The position numbers and the translations under genes are program-made. The notes beneath the pieces were generated by a model. It was not told the origin of the DNA and did not search any database. It saw nothing but the letters and a program-made list of their open reading frames with translations. Below are positions 33,812-45,179 of a stretch of 64,000 bases of DNA, one piece after another (position 1 is the stretch's first letter; every line of letters begins with the position of its first letter). The DNA is taken from NCBI GenBank assembly GCA_902702965.1, contig CACRXP010000731.1:59772-123771 (forward strand), written 5' to 3'. Source of the stretch: Spirometra erinaceieuropaei. Lineage: Eukaryota; Platyhelminthes; Cestoda; Diphyllobothriidea; Diphyllobothriidae.

Positions 33812-35530
33812 CTTGTCAGCAGTTTAAGGTTCATACCCGAGGTCACAGGTGTTGATGCATGCTCTGTAGGCGGACGCATATGCAAGTTTCACGTCGTTAC
33901 GGTGAAGGGTTGGAGGAATGCCCTCACACTGAGGGATCTTCATGAAACCTGTCTGGTCGCCAGATTGACCCGCCTGTCTGGTTTAACAAACCCATCTAAT
34001 AAAAAACAGTCAGGAAATAAAAGTTGTACGGTGCATCCGCGCATAAACTGATCCTTGCCAAAAACAGGCTATAGTTTAAAGTACTTTTTGGCATGTCCTT
34101 GGGCTTGAGACATCCCTCAAAGTGTGATTGCGTCTCCAAGAAACACCATAACGAAAACTGAGTTAAAAATAGGTGAGGTTAAAATTATCCTCCAGCTCAA
34201 CTTCTAGGTCAGAGATGAAGACGGTAGTCTGCAAACTGGATTTAAAATGTGATCTCCATGCTGTCACACAGATGACCATACGTGGGGGTGAGGTGGCACT
34301 TGACACGGTGTGCTAAGCGTCTTGTGATTATGGACCCTGCTTAGTAAGAGGTCGGCTATAATTAAATTATTTTCTCCAGATGGCAGAGTGTCATGTCTAT
34401 CGAGGAGAGATGTGAGCCTTAGATATCAGTCATTGAGAGACCTCGTCAGAGAGTCCGGCTTTGAAAGACATAATCGTTCGTTACGTTTATGAAAACTGAC
34501 CTTTAGAAAAGCGGCCTAGTTAAAATGAACAACTTTTTTGCGAAATGCCAAAAAGTCGGTCGCTTTGAATTTGTTTCGGCCGAAAGTTTGCCAGTCTCCC
34601 AATATCTTGGTAATGTATCCTGCCTAAATTCTCCTGACCTCTTCACATTGAATGAAGTTTGATGCTCACTCCTACTGCTATTGGTGAAAAACTACGTCAT
34701 ATGGCTGAAGTCTCACGCCATGGGCAGGGACGACTTAGATTGGCATCCTGCCGTTCAAGGTCACGGCAAATCCCCACTTACTGGTATGCACAGAAAGCCA
34801 TGAAATTATCTGCCAGATATTTAGCCCTCTGTTACCCGTAGATCCAGAGTTCTCTCAATCCAAGCATTCTTCCCCCTACCCCTCGACTGCTCTCCGATAG
34901 TGGACTGGGTTATTTTTAAGAGTGGCAAGGAATGATCGACCTCTGTCTTTCTCTCGCCTTCATTTTATCTATTTTACGCACCATTGGCGTGAAAGACTCT
35001 CGATCTGTGAGTGCTGTGGTGCACATTTAGCTCAGGACTCATTCACCATTGCCAAAATTATTTCAGTTGATCATAATGGCAGTCGGTTTGCTTGTGTGAA
35101 CATTCAGGTCCGTACGGAAGATCACTGTTAGAAAACATGCGAGAGAAGACGGTCTTTGTGGCGCCTCATAAAACTTTGACCAAGTACATCCTTGGCCGAG
35201 CATGGAGACATGTCATTCGCTAGTAAGAGCACAAATGGTGATAGACGGGATTTAGACTGATATAGGGGGGGTTTATGAAATGGTAGGCAATCCAGTCCGC
35301 AGGCAGATCTCAGATCGAACAATTAACATTATTAAGGCTCAGGCTAAGTGGGGGAGGGGGGAGCATCAGTGTACCTCATCACTTGTGACGATCGTGCGCG
35401 CGAAAGCAAATTCCTGAGTTGCCTGGCCGAGAAACCCAATAATCCATTGACATTTCCCCACCTCCTCTGAGGATAGACATCCACACTGGGCTGAAAATCC
35501 ATAAACGGTGCTGCTTCCCTCCCCTTGATC
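33812..35530. other. No gene recognised
   Basis: Presumed intron of gene 2. Short ORFs (34659-34841, 34922-35131, 35128-35322, 35344-35535) have no motif or convincing splice borders. Confidence 0.4.
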
Positions 35531-35573
35531 TCCACTTTCGCGTTTATTTATTGAAAAAACTTTCTGCTTTCAG

Positions 35574-35703
35574 GCTTAACGTCGTCCTGGGAGGCACAAT
35601 GCTGGCCATCGCCCTTATTTTACTACCTTTCCTGATACTTGCTGCTAACGGGGCATCAAATCTGATTAAAATTGTTAAACGTTTGGAGGAGGTCCTTCAG
35701 TAA
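35574..35703 (+). CDS. Terminal exon of small membrane protein, gene 2 (exon B)
   Basis: The acceptor TTTCTGCTTTCAG (ending 35573) precedes G|CTT AAC, entry in phase 2. It encodes 42 residues: LNVVLGGTMLAIALILLPFL then ILAANGASNLIKIVKRLEEV and LQ, ending at TAA 35701-35703. Residues 3-24 are a strong transmembrane segment beginning with a GG pair as in the sister exon at 42.3 kb; the tail is amphipathic and basic. AATAAA stands 80 bases after the stop, so the exon looks like a genuine gene end. The exon is too short to be seen as an ORF of usual cutoff length. The upstream partner is probably 28697-28840. The function is unknown; a claudin/PMP22-like third transmembrane segment is possible. 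Confidence 0.6.
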
Positions 35704-35782
35704 CCAACGCAAAACAACTTATCCGGACATATTATTGCTTAGAATATATGCTCATTACTGAAAATTTCCATTACGTGTGTTA

Positions 35783-35788
35783 AATAAA
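35783..35788 (+). promoter_or_regulatory. Poly(A) signal AATAAA, gene 2
   Basis: AATAAA in TGTTAAATAAACTAAATTC, 80 bases downstream of the TAA of the exon at 35574-35703. Spacing is typical of an animal mRNA end. Confidence 0.55.
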
Positions 35789-35799
35789 CTAAATTCTTC

Positions 35800-38550
35800 G
35801 AACGCTGAACTTGTCACTCGGCGTATTAACAGACTGATGTTTTATTATTATACATTTCCTTTTCCCGAGTTCAGACTACTCTATCACGAACCGGCGAGTT
35901 AAGTGGTGGTTTGCTGTCTAGTGCCGAGTTTCACGAGCATAATGGCGTACGGGGCCCAAATCCACTTCTTCCAACTGACCGCTTCGTCTGTCTACTGAAA
36001 TTCTGTTAGTAGCCATCATTTCTGGTTTTACTGTGGGCATACGAAACTCACTGTAAACCTGCGCCCTGTATAAAATCAGACCACCGGTACGGATCTCATA
36101 TTTACATAATCCCCATCAACAAACGATCGTTATATCTTCAAATTATGAACTCTATCAGACTGTCCGTCTGGGAGATTCGTCGGTGGGGCATGGGTCCATG
36201 TGCCGCCCTCCCTGTACAAAAGGTATCAATCAATCAATCGATCAGGTGACCTTGCGCTAAATTCCAGCGAGTATCATTTCCCGTGCAAGGGGTTTTTAAC
36301 TTCTAATCGTCACCACTCCCGGACTTGGCGCAATGTGCCGAGAGTACATTTTAAGATCGAGTGCATATTACACGGTAGTGGTTGGAAAACTGTTGTTTAG
36401 GAGATTCCCGTGGGTTTCGTTTTTGCGGTTGTCATTGGTGGCGAATCGCATTCGCCGAACACTTCAGCGACCCGTACGGGTTTGACTGGTGTCATTTCTG
36501 TTCTGTCATAAAGGATCGAAGACAGTACTTAGTGAAATAGAGAACTGTTGCTTCTGACCATTTCGAGGACGACTCCATTTGTTCATAATCCGCAAACATG
36601 AACCAACGAAAGTCGACTGGGCAGGGATATATGGGGAAGGAGGGTTAGGATTAGTGCCAAATTTATGTGGGTTAGTTTTAAATTTATAGTTCGGGTTATG
36701 AAAGTTAGCATCGGGGTTAGAGTTAAAGATGGGACACGGGGATAAGAACCCCTCCGGGAGTTTAATGCGAGGGACCCTGTAGTTCCTGGGGGGTATCCAT
36801 ACTCCATGTTCGACGAGGAAATTTAATGGTGCTAAAGAATGACCGATGGACGAATGACTGTCGTCATTATCATCAAATCATCGCCCATGGATTTTGAGGC
36901 CGGAGTCCTAGTTCATTTGGACGTCAGAGGCTGTCACAGCTAATTCAAGAATGACCTAATGACGACAGTGTCTCAAGTAGGCAGGCGAGACGCAAAACAG
37001 GCCTGTGCATGCTTACGAGCTGTCAGCTTCAATACTTTTGCAAATTCAAAAGCTGTAGGATCTATTGGTTGCATCCACCCGGGTAATTACGCGGACGCCG
37101 TGAAATACAATCTTTCGACCTAAAATAGTTTCAGCAACTGTGTCGGCTCTTTTGGAGGGAGGAACAGCAATGAGAGGGCACATATATTTTATGAACTCAT
37201 GAATTCTTTTAAAAAATGATTTTCATCGCTTTGAGATTCGATACTAGCATGGTGCTTAATCGTCTATTTTCACTAGAAGGGCCTCCTAAGCACCCTCTCG
37301 AAAGACCATACAGTTTCGGTGTGGAAAAATTATGCAAGGGCTTAGAAGCCACTTAAACCGCTCGACTCTGAGAGTTCACATACGCGTCTGCTGGCGCGAT
37401 TTGAATGCTATGTTGGTTCAATTCTGTAGGAATCTTAAAACCGCGTGGTGTTGGAAGCTCAGAAATATGTCCAAGGCATGCTGTGGTCAAGATTCAAAAG
37501 AGGTACTGAAGACGATGTAGCATGTGAATTCCCTAGCGTTCGAATACTCCATCTTTAAAGGACGTGCTTTTCTGAGTAAGTCGGGGAGTATACATGACTG
37601 CAGTCTCTTCAATCCCACCTAAATAATGTTTTCTGACGCTTAGAAGCTGTCGGTTACTGTTTCACGAGCTTTCCATTTGCAGTGCACCTCCCAACGAGTG
37701 CGGGATGTTCTGACCTCCTTCATTTCCCGTTTGTAGTCGGTTTTTCGAGCTCAACAGGCGACAGTTAATTTGGGTTGCCGAAAACCTTGTCGAGGGCCGT
37801 TTACTGTAAGCATCCGACTAAAGACCCCGAGCGAGAATTGCTTATTGTTTCTTCCAAAAATTCCTTGCATTATTTAACTGCCAACACATTTCTCCATCCA
37901 CATGCCGTCGAGAAAGTGTCTCGAGCCGTGAACTCGATAAAAAGCATGTGGTTGAGACGCTATAACTGCAAGCGACCGACTGCAATAACATGCCACAAAG
38001 CGCGAGTAATTAGGAGTGCTTAGCATGCATCAAGTTGCAACAGGGTCCGAAGTTATTTAAGTTGGGTCAAGACACCCACAGGGTCAGGATGGGATCCTTT
38101 TGTGCTCGCGGGGCCAAAGTGTTTACCCCAACCGTCACTAATTTTGCTGTGACTAACAGATGATGCAGGTATGCGGCATGCTTTAGACTGTTTAAGAAGC
38201 TATTTTAATGTCCACAAGGCGAACAGTGTCTCGAATACCTGGGAGGATCAAGGCGGCAGTTCTCTCTGCATCTCTTCCTTCTAATCACGCTGTCAGAACC
38301 TATCGTACCCTGTGTATTTTGCGGGGTGAGTACATCTGGATTGGGGACAAGGTCGTGTGTGGCGGGCGTAGGGGAGTCTTGTAACGCGTCTGCTTTCGGC
38401 AGTCCGGACTTTTTCCTGCCATCGTTGCTGGAGGGGAAACTGCGGTTGTCCGTCTCATTATAAACTTAATCACGCAGAACTCGCTCGGTGGGACAAGCGG
38501 CAAACGTCGTTTTTTGTGATAGCCTGACTGCTGTAACGAGTAGACATAAC
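35800..38550. other. No gene recognised
   Basis: Includes a GGTTAG-rich stretch at 36640-36735 (loosely telomere-like, not in register) and scattered short ORFs without motifs. No repeat of this window was recognised here. Confidence 0.45.
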
Positions 38551-38554
38551 AAAA

Positions 38555-38755
38555 GATTACGGACGGCAGATGCCGGAAATGGCCATTCCAGTCTACCTTG
38601 TCTTTGTCAGTAATGCCATTCTGCCTATATCGTGCGTCGCAGTGCGGCTGCTGGTTGGGCTCATGAGAGAAAGCTCGTAAGGCACAACAGAACAAGTTAG
38701 TTCCGTATGAACGATCGATGAGCTATCCCTACCATTGTCTATTCCCGATCGAAAC
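38555..38755 (+). mobile_element. SINE body and tail fragment
   Basis: GGAAATGGCCATTCCAGTCTACC, GTCTTTGTCAGTAATGCCATTCTGCC and CAGTGCGGCTGCTGGTTGGGCTC are in SINE order, ending with GAACGATCGATGAGCTATCCC. A full copy in the same orientation starts immediately after, so the two are in tandem. The antisense 131-codon ORF over it is spurious. Confidence 0.75.
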
Positions 38756-39030
38756 CGACAGGATAAGGGACTCGTGGCCCGGTGGTTTGAGGCGTGGACT
38801 TCTAACTAACGGGTCGCGAGTTCGAGCCTCGGGATTGGGTATGACTGGCTGACGACGGCCAATAAGCCAGAACTGACCATTCCAGTCTCCCTTGTCTTTA
38901 TCGGTAATACCATTCTGCCTATATTATGCGCCGCTGTGTGGCTACTGGTTGGGCTCGAGAGATAGCCCGTAACACACAACGGAACGAATGAGTTCCGTAA
39001 GAACGATCGGTGAGCTATCCCTGTCATTGA
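38750..39030 (+). mobile_element. Full-length tRNA-derived SINE
   Basis: The head starts CGAAACCGACAGGATAAGG, then a tRNA-like part: A-box TGGCCCGGTGG at 38775-38785, anticodon arm GGACTTCTAACTAAC and B-box GAGTTCGAGCC at 38818-38828. TTCTAA and the arm sequence resemble tRNA-Arg(TCT). The body has GGTATGACTGGCTGACGACGG, GGCCAATAAGCCAGAA and CATTCCAGTCTCCC, and the tail ends GATCGGTGAGCTATCCC. It would be transcribed by RNA polymerase III from the internal boxes; both boxes look usable in this copy. Confidence 0.85.
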
Positions 39031-39572
39031 AATTTTTAGGTAAGGGCAGATTCTATCCAAATTGAACAGAATTACGACTATGCCGCGAGTGGGATAAATA
39101 CACTTCTGGAACAAAAGCCGCATTTACCTGATGATTTCTGATCGTGTCCAAAATAAACCCAGAGACGGCTCGGAGGTTAGAAAAATCCCGCAAGAGTTCT
39201 CACCAAAGCCAGCGACTAACCACCATTGGCTTAAATAAACAGAAATGAAGAAACCCCATTTTTCCTTAATGTGTCTCGTTTGTTTCCAGCTGTATCTGCT
39301 GAAACGCCGCAATCGGAAGTTCTGGGGTTAATTTAGGTATCCCGATATTCTCATTGTTTTTTGAAGGCCATTCTACGCGCTCTGTGTGCGTTTTTCCGCT
39401 ATACATTACGCTTAGACTGTGTAGGTTCCAACGGAAAATCAAAAAAAAACATTTGAGGCTCAGTCCCAGGCTGGAAATACACATGTCAAAACCGGATTTA
39501 CTATCCATGGTGCATTTTCGATCAGACATTCGCCCAATGGCCCACCTACCTGGCCCATGTCTGTTTTAGGTA

Positions 39573-40567
39573 AAGTAAATGTGCTAACTCATAAAATGTC
39601 AACCAAAATTTCGAAATGCGTACTCGTTTCGAAAAGATAAATTAGGTAGTGTCGTAAAACTAATCATGATGCAGCATAAATCTATAATGATCCGGCTACC
39701 TCAGAGTGTCGGCTTTCATAAGAACTTATTTTTAGTTGCATGCAAGATCTATACTCTGCCAAAAATGACTACTAATGTAGTATGCAATTTTCTCATTGAT
39801 TTTCGATGTCCTTGAAAAGTCAATTATATTTCATGGAAAACATGCATAAAAATATTCATTCTTTTACTTATTCAGTAGAAAATCACGTCTTCTTCCAATT
39901 TCATACTCAAAAGAAGAGTATAATTTGGTTTTAAAAAATCTTTCTAATTTCCGAAAAATTTTGAACCCGACCTGCTGATACACTTGCATTCAGGGTCTCA
40001 AAACTACAAGCTGTACATTTTCCGTGTACAGAAAACCATGCATTTCTCTGCGGTGTTAAGATGAGACCATATTAGGTTCATAAAATTAAGCAGTCGATTT
40101 GAGCAATATTGTTAACTTTATAAGCCACATTCGTAATTGCTGATACATGACGTTTTATGAACGGCCATTTAACGGTATTAAAAAATCTCAATTACAAAAG
40201 GTTTTTTAAAACCGAATTATACTCTTCTTTTGAGTATGAAATTGGAAGAAGACGTGATTTTCTACTGAATAAGTAAAAGAATGAATATTTTTATGCATGT
40301 TTTCCATGAAATATAATTGACTTTTCAAGGACATCGAAAATCAATGAGGAAATTGCATACTACTTGTGTAGTCATTCTTTGCGGAGTATAGATCTTGCAT
40401 GCAGCCGAAAATAAGTTCCTTCGAAAGCCGACACCCTGAGGTAACTGAATCATTATAGATTTATGCTGCATCATAATTAGTTTTACAACACTGCTTAATT
40501 TATCTTTTCGAAGCTAGAACGCATTTCGAAATTTTGGTTGACATTTCATGAGTTAGCAAATCTACTG
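39573..40567. mobile_element. Complete foldback MITE with TA on both sides, 995 bp
   Basis: The left end AAGTAAATGTGCTAACTC and right end GAGTTAGCAAATCTACTG are inverted, with TA at 39571-39572 and 40568-40569. Arms pair over nearly the whole length, meeting in a short AT-rich centre near 40070-40100. Left CGAAATGCGTACTCGTTTCG, right CGAAGCTAGAACGCATTTCG. No transposase is present. Confidence 0.88.
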
Positions 40568-40882
40568 TATTTGTGAGTATCATCCACTGATATTACCGGA
40601 CTAAAAGAAAGCAGCCCGTTTAGCAGGCCGGGTTCTTATACTACCCTGGTGGAAGACAATGTAAAAAGGGCAACAAATGTATTGAAAAGTAGCAGGCGTT
40701 TCCTATCTACCAAAAATCTACGACCAAAGTCTGATTAGTGGAAGCAGATGGTAGATGTCAGTTGAATATGCGCTGGAGGGCCCCTTGATAGGAAGGAAAT
40801 AGGAGTCACAATTCGACTAATGGATTCTTTCAAGGTTGGCTTATGAGCGGTTATAGGTAGGCTGAGGGATCCGCTCAGGAAA

Positions 40883-40902
40883 TGTGTGTGTGTGTGTGTG
40901 TT
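40883..40902 (+). repeat. (TG)n microsatellite
   Basis: Pure TG run of about 20 bases within otherwise unremarkable sequence. It is the source of a spurious His-Thr ORF on the minus strand. Confidence 0.9.
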
Positions 40903-40904
40903 GT

Positions 40905-42100
40905 GATTGGTTGCTCTTATCGATAAAACCTCGAACAAGAGACTATTTTTAACTCATTGTCAATTCAACAGATTGAGGGGTCAAACTAGATGCGACTTTA
41001 ATACGTATTCGATCTCTACTACCCAAAAGCTATCGGCATCGAATCAGTGTACTGAAAGCGCAAATTTTCGAGATAGGAACCTCTGACAAGCCACTGGTTA
41101 CTCCGCTGATGTAATCTGGTCGCTCAATGGTTGCAGTTCTTTAGTCGCGTTGCGACGTCGTGCACACGCCAACGCGACATAATCGGGTGGCAACGGCGTG
41201 GAACGCGCGACATGACCGCACTTCCTGCCTTTTGTTGTTACTGACTTGTGTTTTTTTGGTGACTTTTCCCTGTCGTTAATTGTGTTTAGGCAAGAATCAG
41301 AGAGGGCACCAAAACACCGAATTTGCGGGTATGGCGACGAGGTTTTCCGTGAAAATAAGGGGCTATTCATTGAAGACCCAGGCTGATACGTGCGCTAGAT
41401 AGCTACAATTTGTTCTCAGATTCGAGGACGGAGGAAGAAACTCGTCGTTTCCGGTAAGTGCGTCTCATTTAATTACCCAGCAGACCCGGAAGGACCGATA
41501 GGGTCGTTACTACCAAATCGAGTCCCGTGCATGTTCGGAAGTTACATAAGTTGGCCTTTTCCACAACTACCCTACCCTGGTAGCAAAAGCACATCTACCC
41601 AATATGGAGAAAACATCGATTTTTCGAGATAAACATGTCAAACAGATATCGATTTTACGCGCTATCAGTTGATATTAGAACTCGTCATGCACTGTTAGGG
41701 CATTCGGCTGCCCGAAACCCACTGCCAGAAGTAGGGGCCAGCCCATCGGATTTTCAGGTAGCTGAGTGGCTATCTCTCGACGGAGGTTGTCGGCCGCTGA
41801 ACAACCAGCGCCTCCAAATCACGTAGCCGCGCCAGCATCCTTCGCTTACTCGCCCAGATGAAGTGAGGCTCGTCGACTCCCGGCGTGGGTGATGGACGCG
41901 TGAAGGCGCATGTACTTCTCAGCCTTGGAAAATCAATTTATGGATCGACTAGCCGACATCGCCCCGCGCCTTGGGTCGGATGACGACTAGGGGCGGGAGG
42001 TCAAGGTACGGCTGGAGCCCACAGACTTTTCGTCCTGCGACGGAATTTCTGTCAAAAAATCACATTTTATTTCGGTCACAATTTCATTTCTTCAAAAAAT
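40905..42100. other. No gene recognised
   Basis: Downstream of gene 3 on its strand. A minus-strand 90-codon ORF at 41098-41370 is open but has no motif. AT- and GC-rich stretches alternate without a recognised repeat. Confidence 0.4.
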
Positions 42101-42107
42101 GCCAGTT

Positions 42108-42113
42108 TTTATT
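42108..42113 (-). promoter_or_regulatory. Poly(A) signal AATAAA, gene 3
   Basis: Minus-strand TTAATAAAAACTGG, 118 bases after the TAG of the terminal exon at 42231-42381. Spacing supports this as the mRNA end. Confidence 0.6.
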
Positions 42114-42230
42114 AATTTTTACAAGGCCTGAAGCAGCATACGTAGTATATTTTTATGCAAAAAAACTACATATACAGCCTCGAACGCAGAAGAAAACTTC
42201 CAAAATTGATCAAAGTTCGTATTATCATTC

Positions 42231-42381
42231 CTACTCCCAGGCAGTGTCATCATCATCGGTCAAAAATTCCAATTGGCTGAAGCCCGCGTATACTCGGTCT
42301 AGCTGTTTTTGGAACCAAATGCAGAACATTATCAGGAAAATACTGGTCCCAAAGGTCAGACCTCCGGATGCATAAAGCGAC
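42231..42381 (-). CDS. Terminal exon of small membrane protein, gene 3 (exon B)
   Basis: The acceptor CCTTTTCCCTCTCTTTAAG precedes G|TCG CTT TAT; phase-2 entry. It codes for 49 residues: SLYASGGLTFGTSIFLIMFC, then IWFQKQLDRVYAGFSQLEF, then an acidic end LTDDDDTAWE before TAG 42233-42231. The transmembrane segment covers residues 6-23 and is followed by QKQLDR at the membrane edge. The start (LYASGG) resembles SYAAG of gene 1, and the GG that opens the segment also occurs in gene 2. The intron to exon A is only 220 bp, which makes this the tightest exon pair. AATAAA follows 118 bases after the stop. The family is not recognised; a claudin/PMP22-like TM3 is one candidate, but a fourth transmembrane segment is missing. 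Confidence 0.65.
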
Positions 42382-42601
42382 CTTAAAGAGAGGGAAAAGG
42401 TGAATGATATCGATTTTTCATTGCCTTTGAAAAATATCCAGAAAGTTTAGGAAATGCAATCATCCGAGTATAAATGATAGTTCATTGTATAGGGCTATCT
42501 CGCTCAAAGATAGTATTTGAAATAATTTAGGCTCTCCTGTATATTATGCAACTCATGAAAACGACATGCTCATCGGAAAGAATAAACAAAAGATATTTTA
42601 C

Positions 42602-42759
42602 TTAACCGACATTTCAAGGTCTCCGAACCGGAAGGCAGATAGAAGTCCAACTGCACCCACAAGGAGGAGAAAGCGAGATAATGTCTTCACGCCCGCGAGT
42701 GCCACTCGTAAGTGACGTAAGGACGTTTTGCTGGCGTCATTAATGCCGTCAAGTTCCAT
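42602..42759 (-). CDS. Exon A of small membrane protein, gene 3
   Basis: The acceptor TCTCTCTCCTTCTCCAG is followed directly by ATG (42759-42757). The frame runs 52 codons plus two bases to GGTTAA|GTAAAA, phase 2, fitting the next exon by making a Lys codon. MELDGINDASKTSLRHLRVA leads into the transmembrane segment FLLLVGAVGLLSAFRF (about residues 31-46). Entry is phase 0, matching the exit of the exon at 43867-44135, so the ATG may be an internal Met. The same AG|ATG start, length and phase occur in gene 1 at 14659-14819. The donor lacks G at -1 but keeps GTAAA. The probable role is a membrane protein of surface or junction type; no homologue was identified by eye. Confidence 0.65.
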
Positions 42760-43866
42760 CTGGAGAAGGAGAGAGACAATATCAAATGCACAGACAAACA
42801 CCTAGTTGAAGTCAAGTAAATATTCCATGGCTGGTGTTTAATGATCACATTCGACTGCTCCAAAATTACTGAGTCTGATTTGCGGCTCATGGGGTTTGAT
42901 ACGTGTTCCGAAGAACGAAATGACGGCCGTAAGGGAATTTGGCTACACGCTGGTAGAACACCTCAGTCGTCAGGCGAGGTCTGCTGATGAGCCGCGGCGA
43001 CCACGAAACAACCCCCACCAGAATAAAACTTGAAAGTCAAACGAGATCTATGACCTCTTCTACTCCTGGGTCTTCCATCTAACTTTCCAGGTCTGTCTGA
43101 CCAGGGACCAAAACATAAATCGATCAAGTAGACCATAACAAGCCTTCGAAGTCCTATTTGGTTAATTCTTCTCAGGGAAGTTTCGTCGTGTCTAAAACCG
43201 TTCAGGCAGTGACGACAACGTGGTGCATGCAGTGACTGGCCCGGTCCGATAACCTTCAATCCCACAAAGCGTAAAAGGACGCATACTCTCGTTTTCTTTA
43301 TTTGTCAGTAAGTATTCAATGCAGATAGCCCAAATGGTTTGCACCTACGACTGGGTGATATAGAAGCCAACACTTACTCACGTTTTGTGACTCTGTCAGC
43401 AAGTGTTCTACGCGGACAGCCCAAAGTGTTCGTAACTGCACAACTCGGCAGCAAAAATGTGCCGCTGGAATATTGGGCCTAAACACCGGCCGTTGCCTGT
43501 TTCGCTTGATCTTATGGTGACTCATGATATGGGCTGCTGTAGAATGCGCAAAGACTACTATGCTTTATTTTTTCTTCAAATTAAAATGGAAAATTTGAAG
43601 GCCTCGGCGCTTTGTGCTGCCTAACTATCAGCCATTTTTTGCTTATATTAACGTCAACTCATAGAAAAATGCTTCAAAAAATTAAGCAAGTAGAGAACAG
43701 CTCACCAGCACTTGTGTAAGGGCGTTGAGGCCTGAGCGCTATGTTAGCGTTCGCGAGCGACAGGAAAAAAAGATACAAAGGCCTCATTGGTAGCCGTGTT
43801 TAACAAGAACGCTGTCATAAACTGTGCAGGACCCGGAGAGAACGCATAAACTGTCAGGCAAATTAC

Positions 43867-44135
43867 CTGTTGCAGCGCCTTTTTCAGTTGCGATTCTGAA
43901 GGAACCAACAAGAGGCTTGATTCCCACTCAACACGGTTCGGCAAGAAGACCACCATCACAGGGGGGAGGTGCGGGTAGAGTTGGGGCGGACCCCAGCCGT
44001 TGAAATGGCAGTAGACCACGGTAGTAGGCGTGGAGGAGATAATCTTGTGGAGTCCTGGAGGATGTCCCGGTAGTCCTAGCACTGACAGAGGTACGGCGGC
44101 TACCTTGTGTGAAGCGAAATTACGAAAAGGGTTGT
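43867..44135 (-). CDS. Upstream exon of gene 3, soluble domain
   Basis: A very strong acceptor, TTTTTTCTTTGTTTGTAG, precedes AC AAC CCT (phase-1 entry), and an excellent donor, CAACAG|GTAATT, ends it in phase 0, fitting exon A at 42759. The 269 bases are open and encode 89 residues without a hydrophobic segment long enough to span a membrane: NPFRNFASHKVAAVPLSVLG, LPGHPPGLHKIISSTPTTVV, then YCHFNGWGPPQLYPHLPP, ending SESQLKKALQQ. It contains a single Cys, two Trp and several Pro and His. The same frame stays open upstream to 44313 and downstream to 43744, giving a 189-codon ORF, but splice signals favour the shorter exon. A first exon with start codon and possibly a first transmembrane segment is needed and was not found. 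Confidence 0.6.
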
Positions 44136-44319
44136 CTACAAACAAAGAAAAAATCCTCGCGACACCGTTTGTGTCAGATTCGTCATGAGCTCCCGACATT
44201 CTGCCTTCTGACTGCAGAACCATAAATCTGTTTAAGCAGCACTTTATTTCGTGGAGTAACTCATGAGCCATAAAGACCATAGTCTGGACGATCATTCTGT
44301 GGCCTTTACGCACTCGTCA

Positions 44320-45175
44320 ACACATTCCATAAAATGCCTTTTGCTCATGCAAAATTTTCTCACAAGCTATTTTATCGGGGAAAATATTTACAAATTTAAG
44401 CGGAGAATAAAGTTGTCTTATACATGGGCAATTTCCTATGTTTATAGCTTTCCGACGAAAAGAAATTAATCTGCCCTGCAGAGTTCTACCATAAAATCCT
44501 GGCGCATTTGGAAGTTGGCTTTATGGTTCGCGCGAGTTAAATGAAACAGGGCGCGAATAAGCGCGTTATTTTTAGAACACCAGAGGATTTGTCGATTATT
44601 AAAATTAGATTTCCTCCCCTAAAAATAGTAACGAGCCCTACTGAAAATCCTTTGTCTAAACGCACTCACATTTTTATTTGCAAACACAGCACAATTCGTT
44701 GTAAAAATACCCATCACCAGTCGGTCATTTCGACGTTTCAGCATGTGGTAAAGTCCACTGTCGTCAACTGTTTGAGGCGAGTTTCAGTACCGGTCCGAAC
44801 TCATGAAGAAATAACTCAATTCTGTAACAATCCGTTCTTAAAAAATGCTTCTCGAGCGCGACTGCACTAGTAGCTTGGCCCCTGTTTATTTGTACGCTGA
44901 TGCACGCTAAATTTCGACGGATTGTTGTTTGCAAAAAATAAAATATTTGTTGCATAGTCCCTCTACTACTTTTTGAAGCTGGAACAGCACCACTTTTTGC
45001 CTCGGAAGACTTAGTTTTCTCATAGTTTGGCTAGACAAAAAGGGCCACGTGTTATTTTTGAAGTATCATTAAGAAATTCCAGCAAAATCTTCCCCCTTCA
45101 CCGGGGCCAGAAAACAAGGTCACAGATGTGATGGGTTTACATAAAAAGTGTACAATTATTATGGGGGCAATCCGA
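44320..45175. other. No gene recognised
   Basis: AT-rich. The first exon of gene 3 could lie here or further upstream on the minus strand. A plus-strand 109-codon ORF at 44541-44870 has no motif. Confidence 0.4.
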
Positions 45176-45179
45176 GTCC

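Noticed and set aside
36640..36740. GGTTAG-rich stretch as telomere repeat
   Set aside because: Units not in register; closer to low-complexity G/T-rich sequence.
38300..38695. 131-codon minus-strand ORF
   Set aside because: Partly antisense to a SINE body; no motif and the frame is not kept in other SINE copies.
38765..38835. Functional tRNA-Arg gene
   Set aside because: The tRNA-like part continues into the SINE body and lacks a proper acceptor-stem partner.
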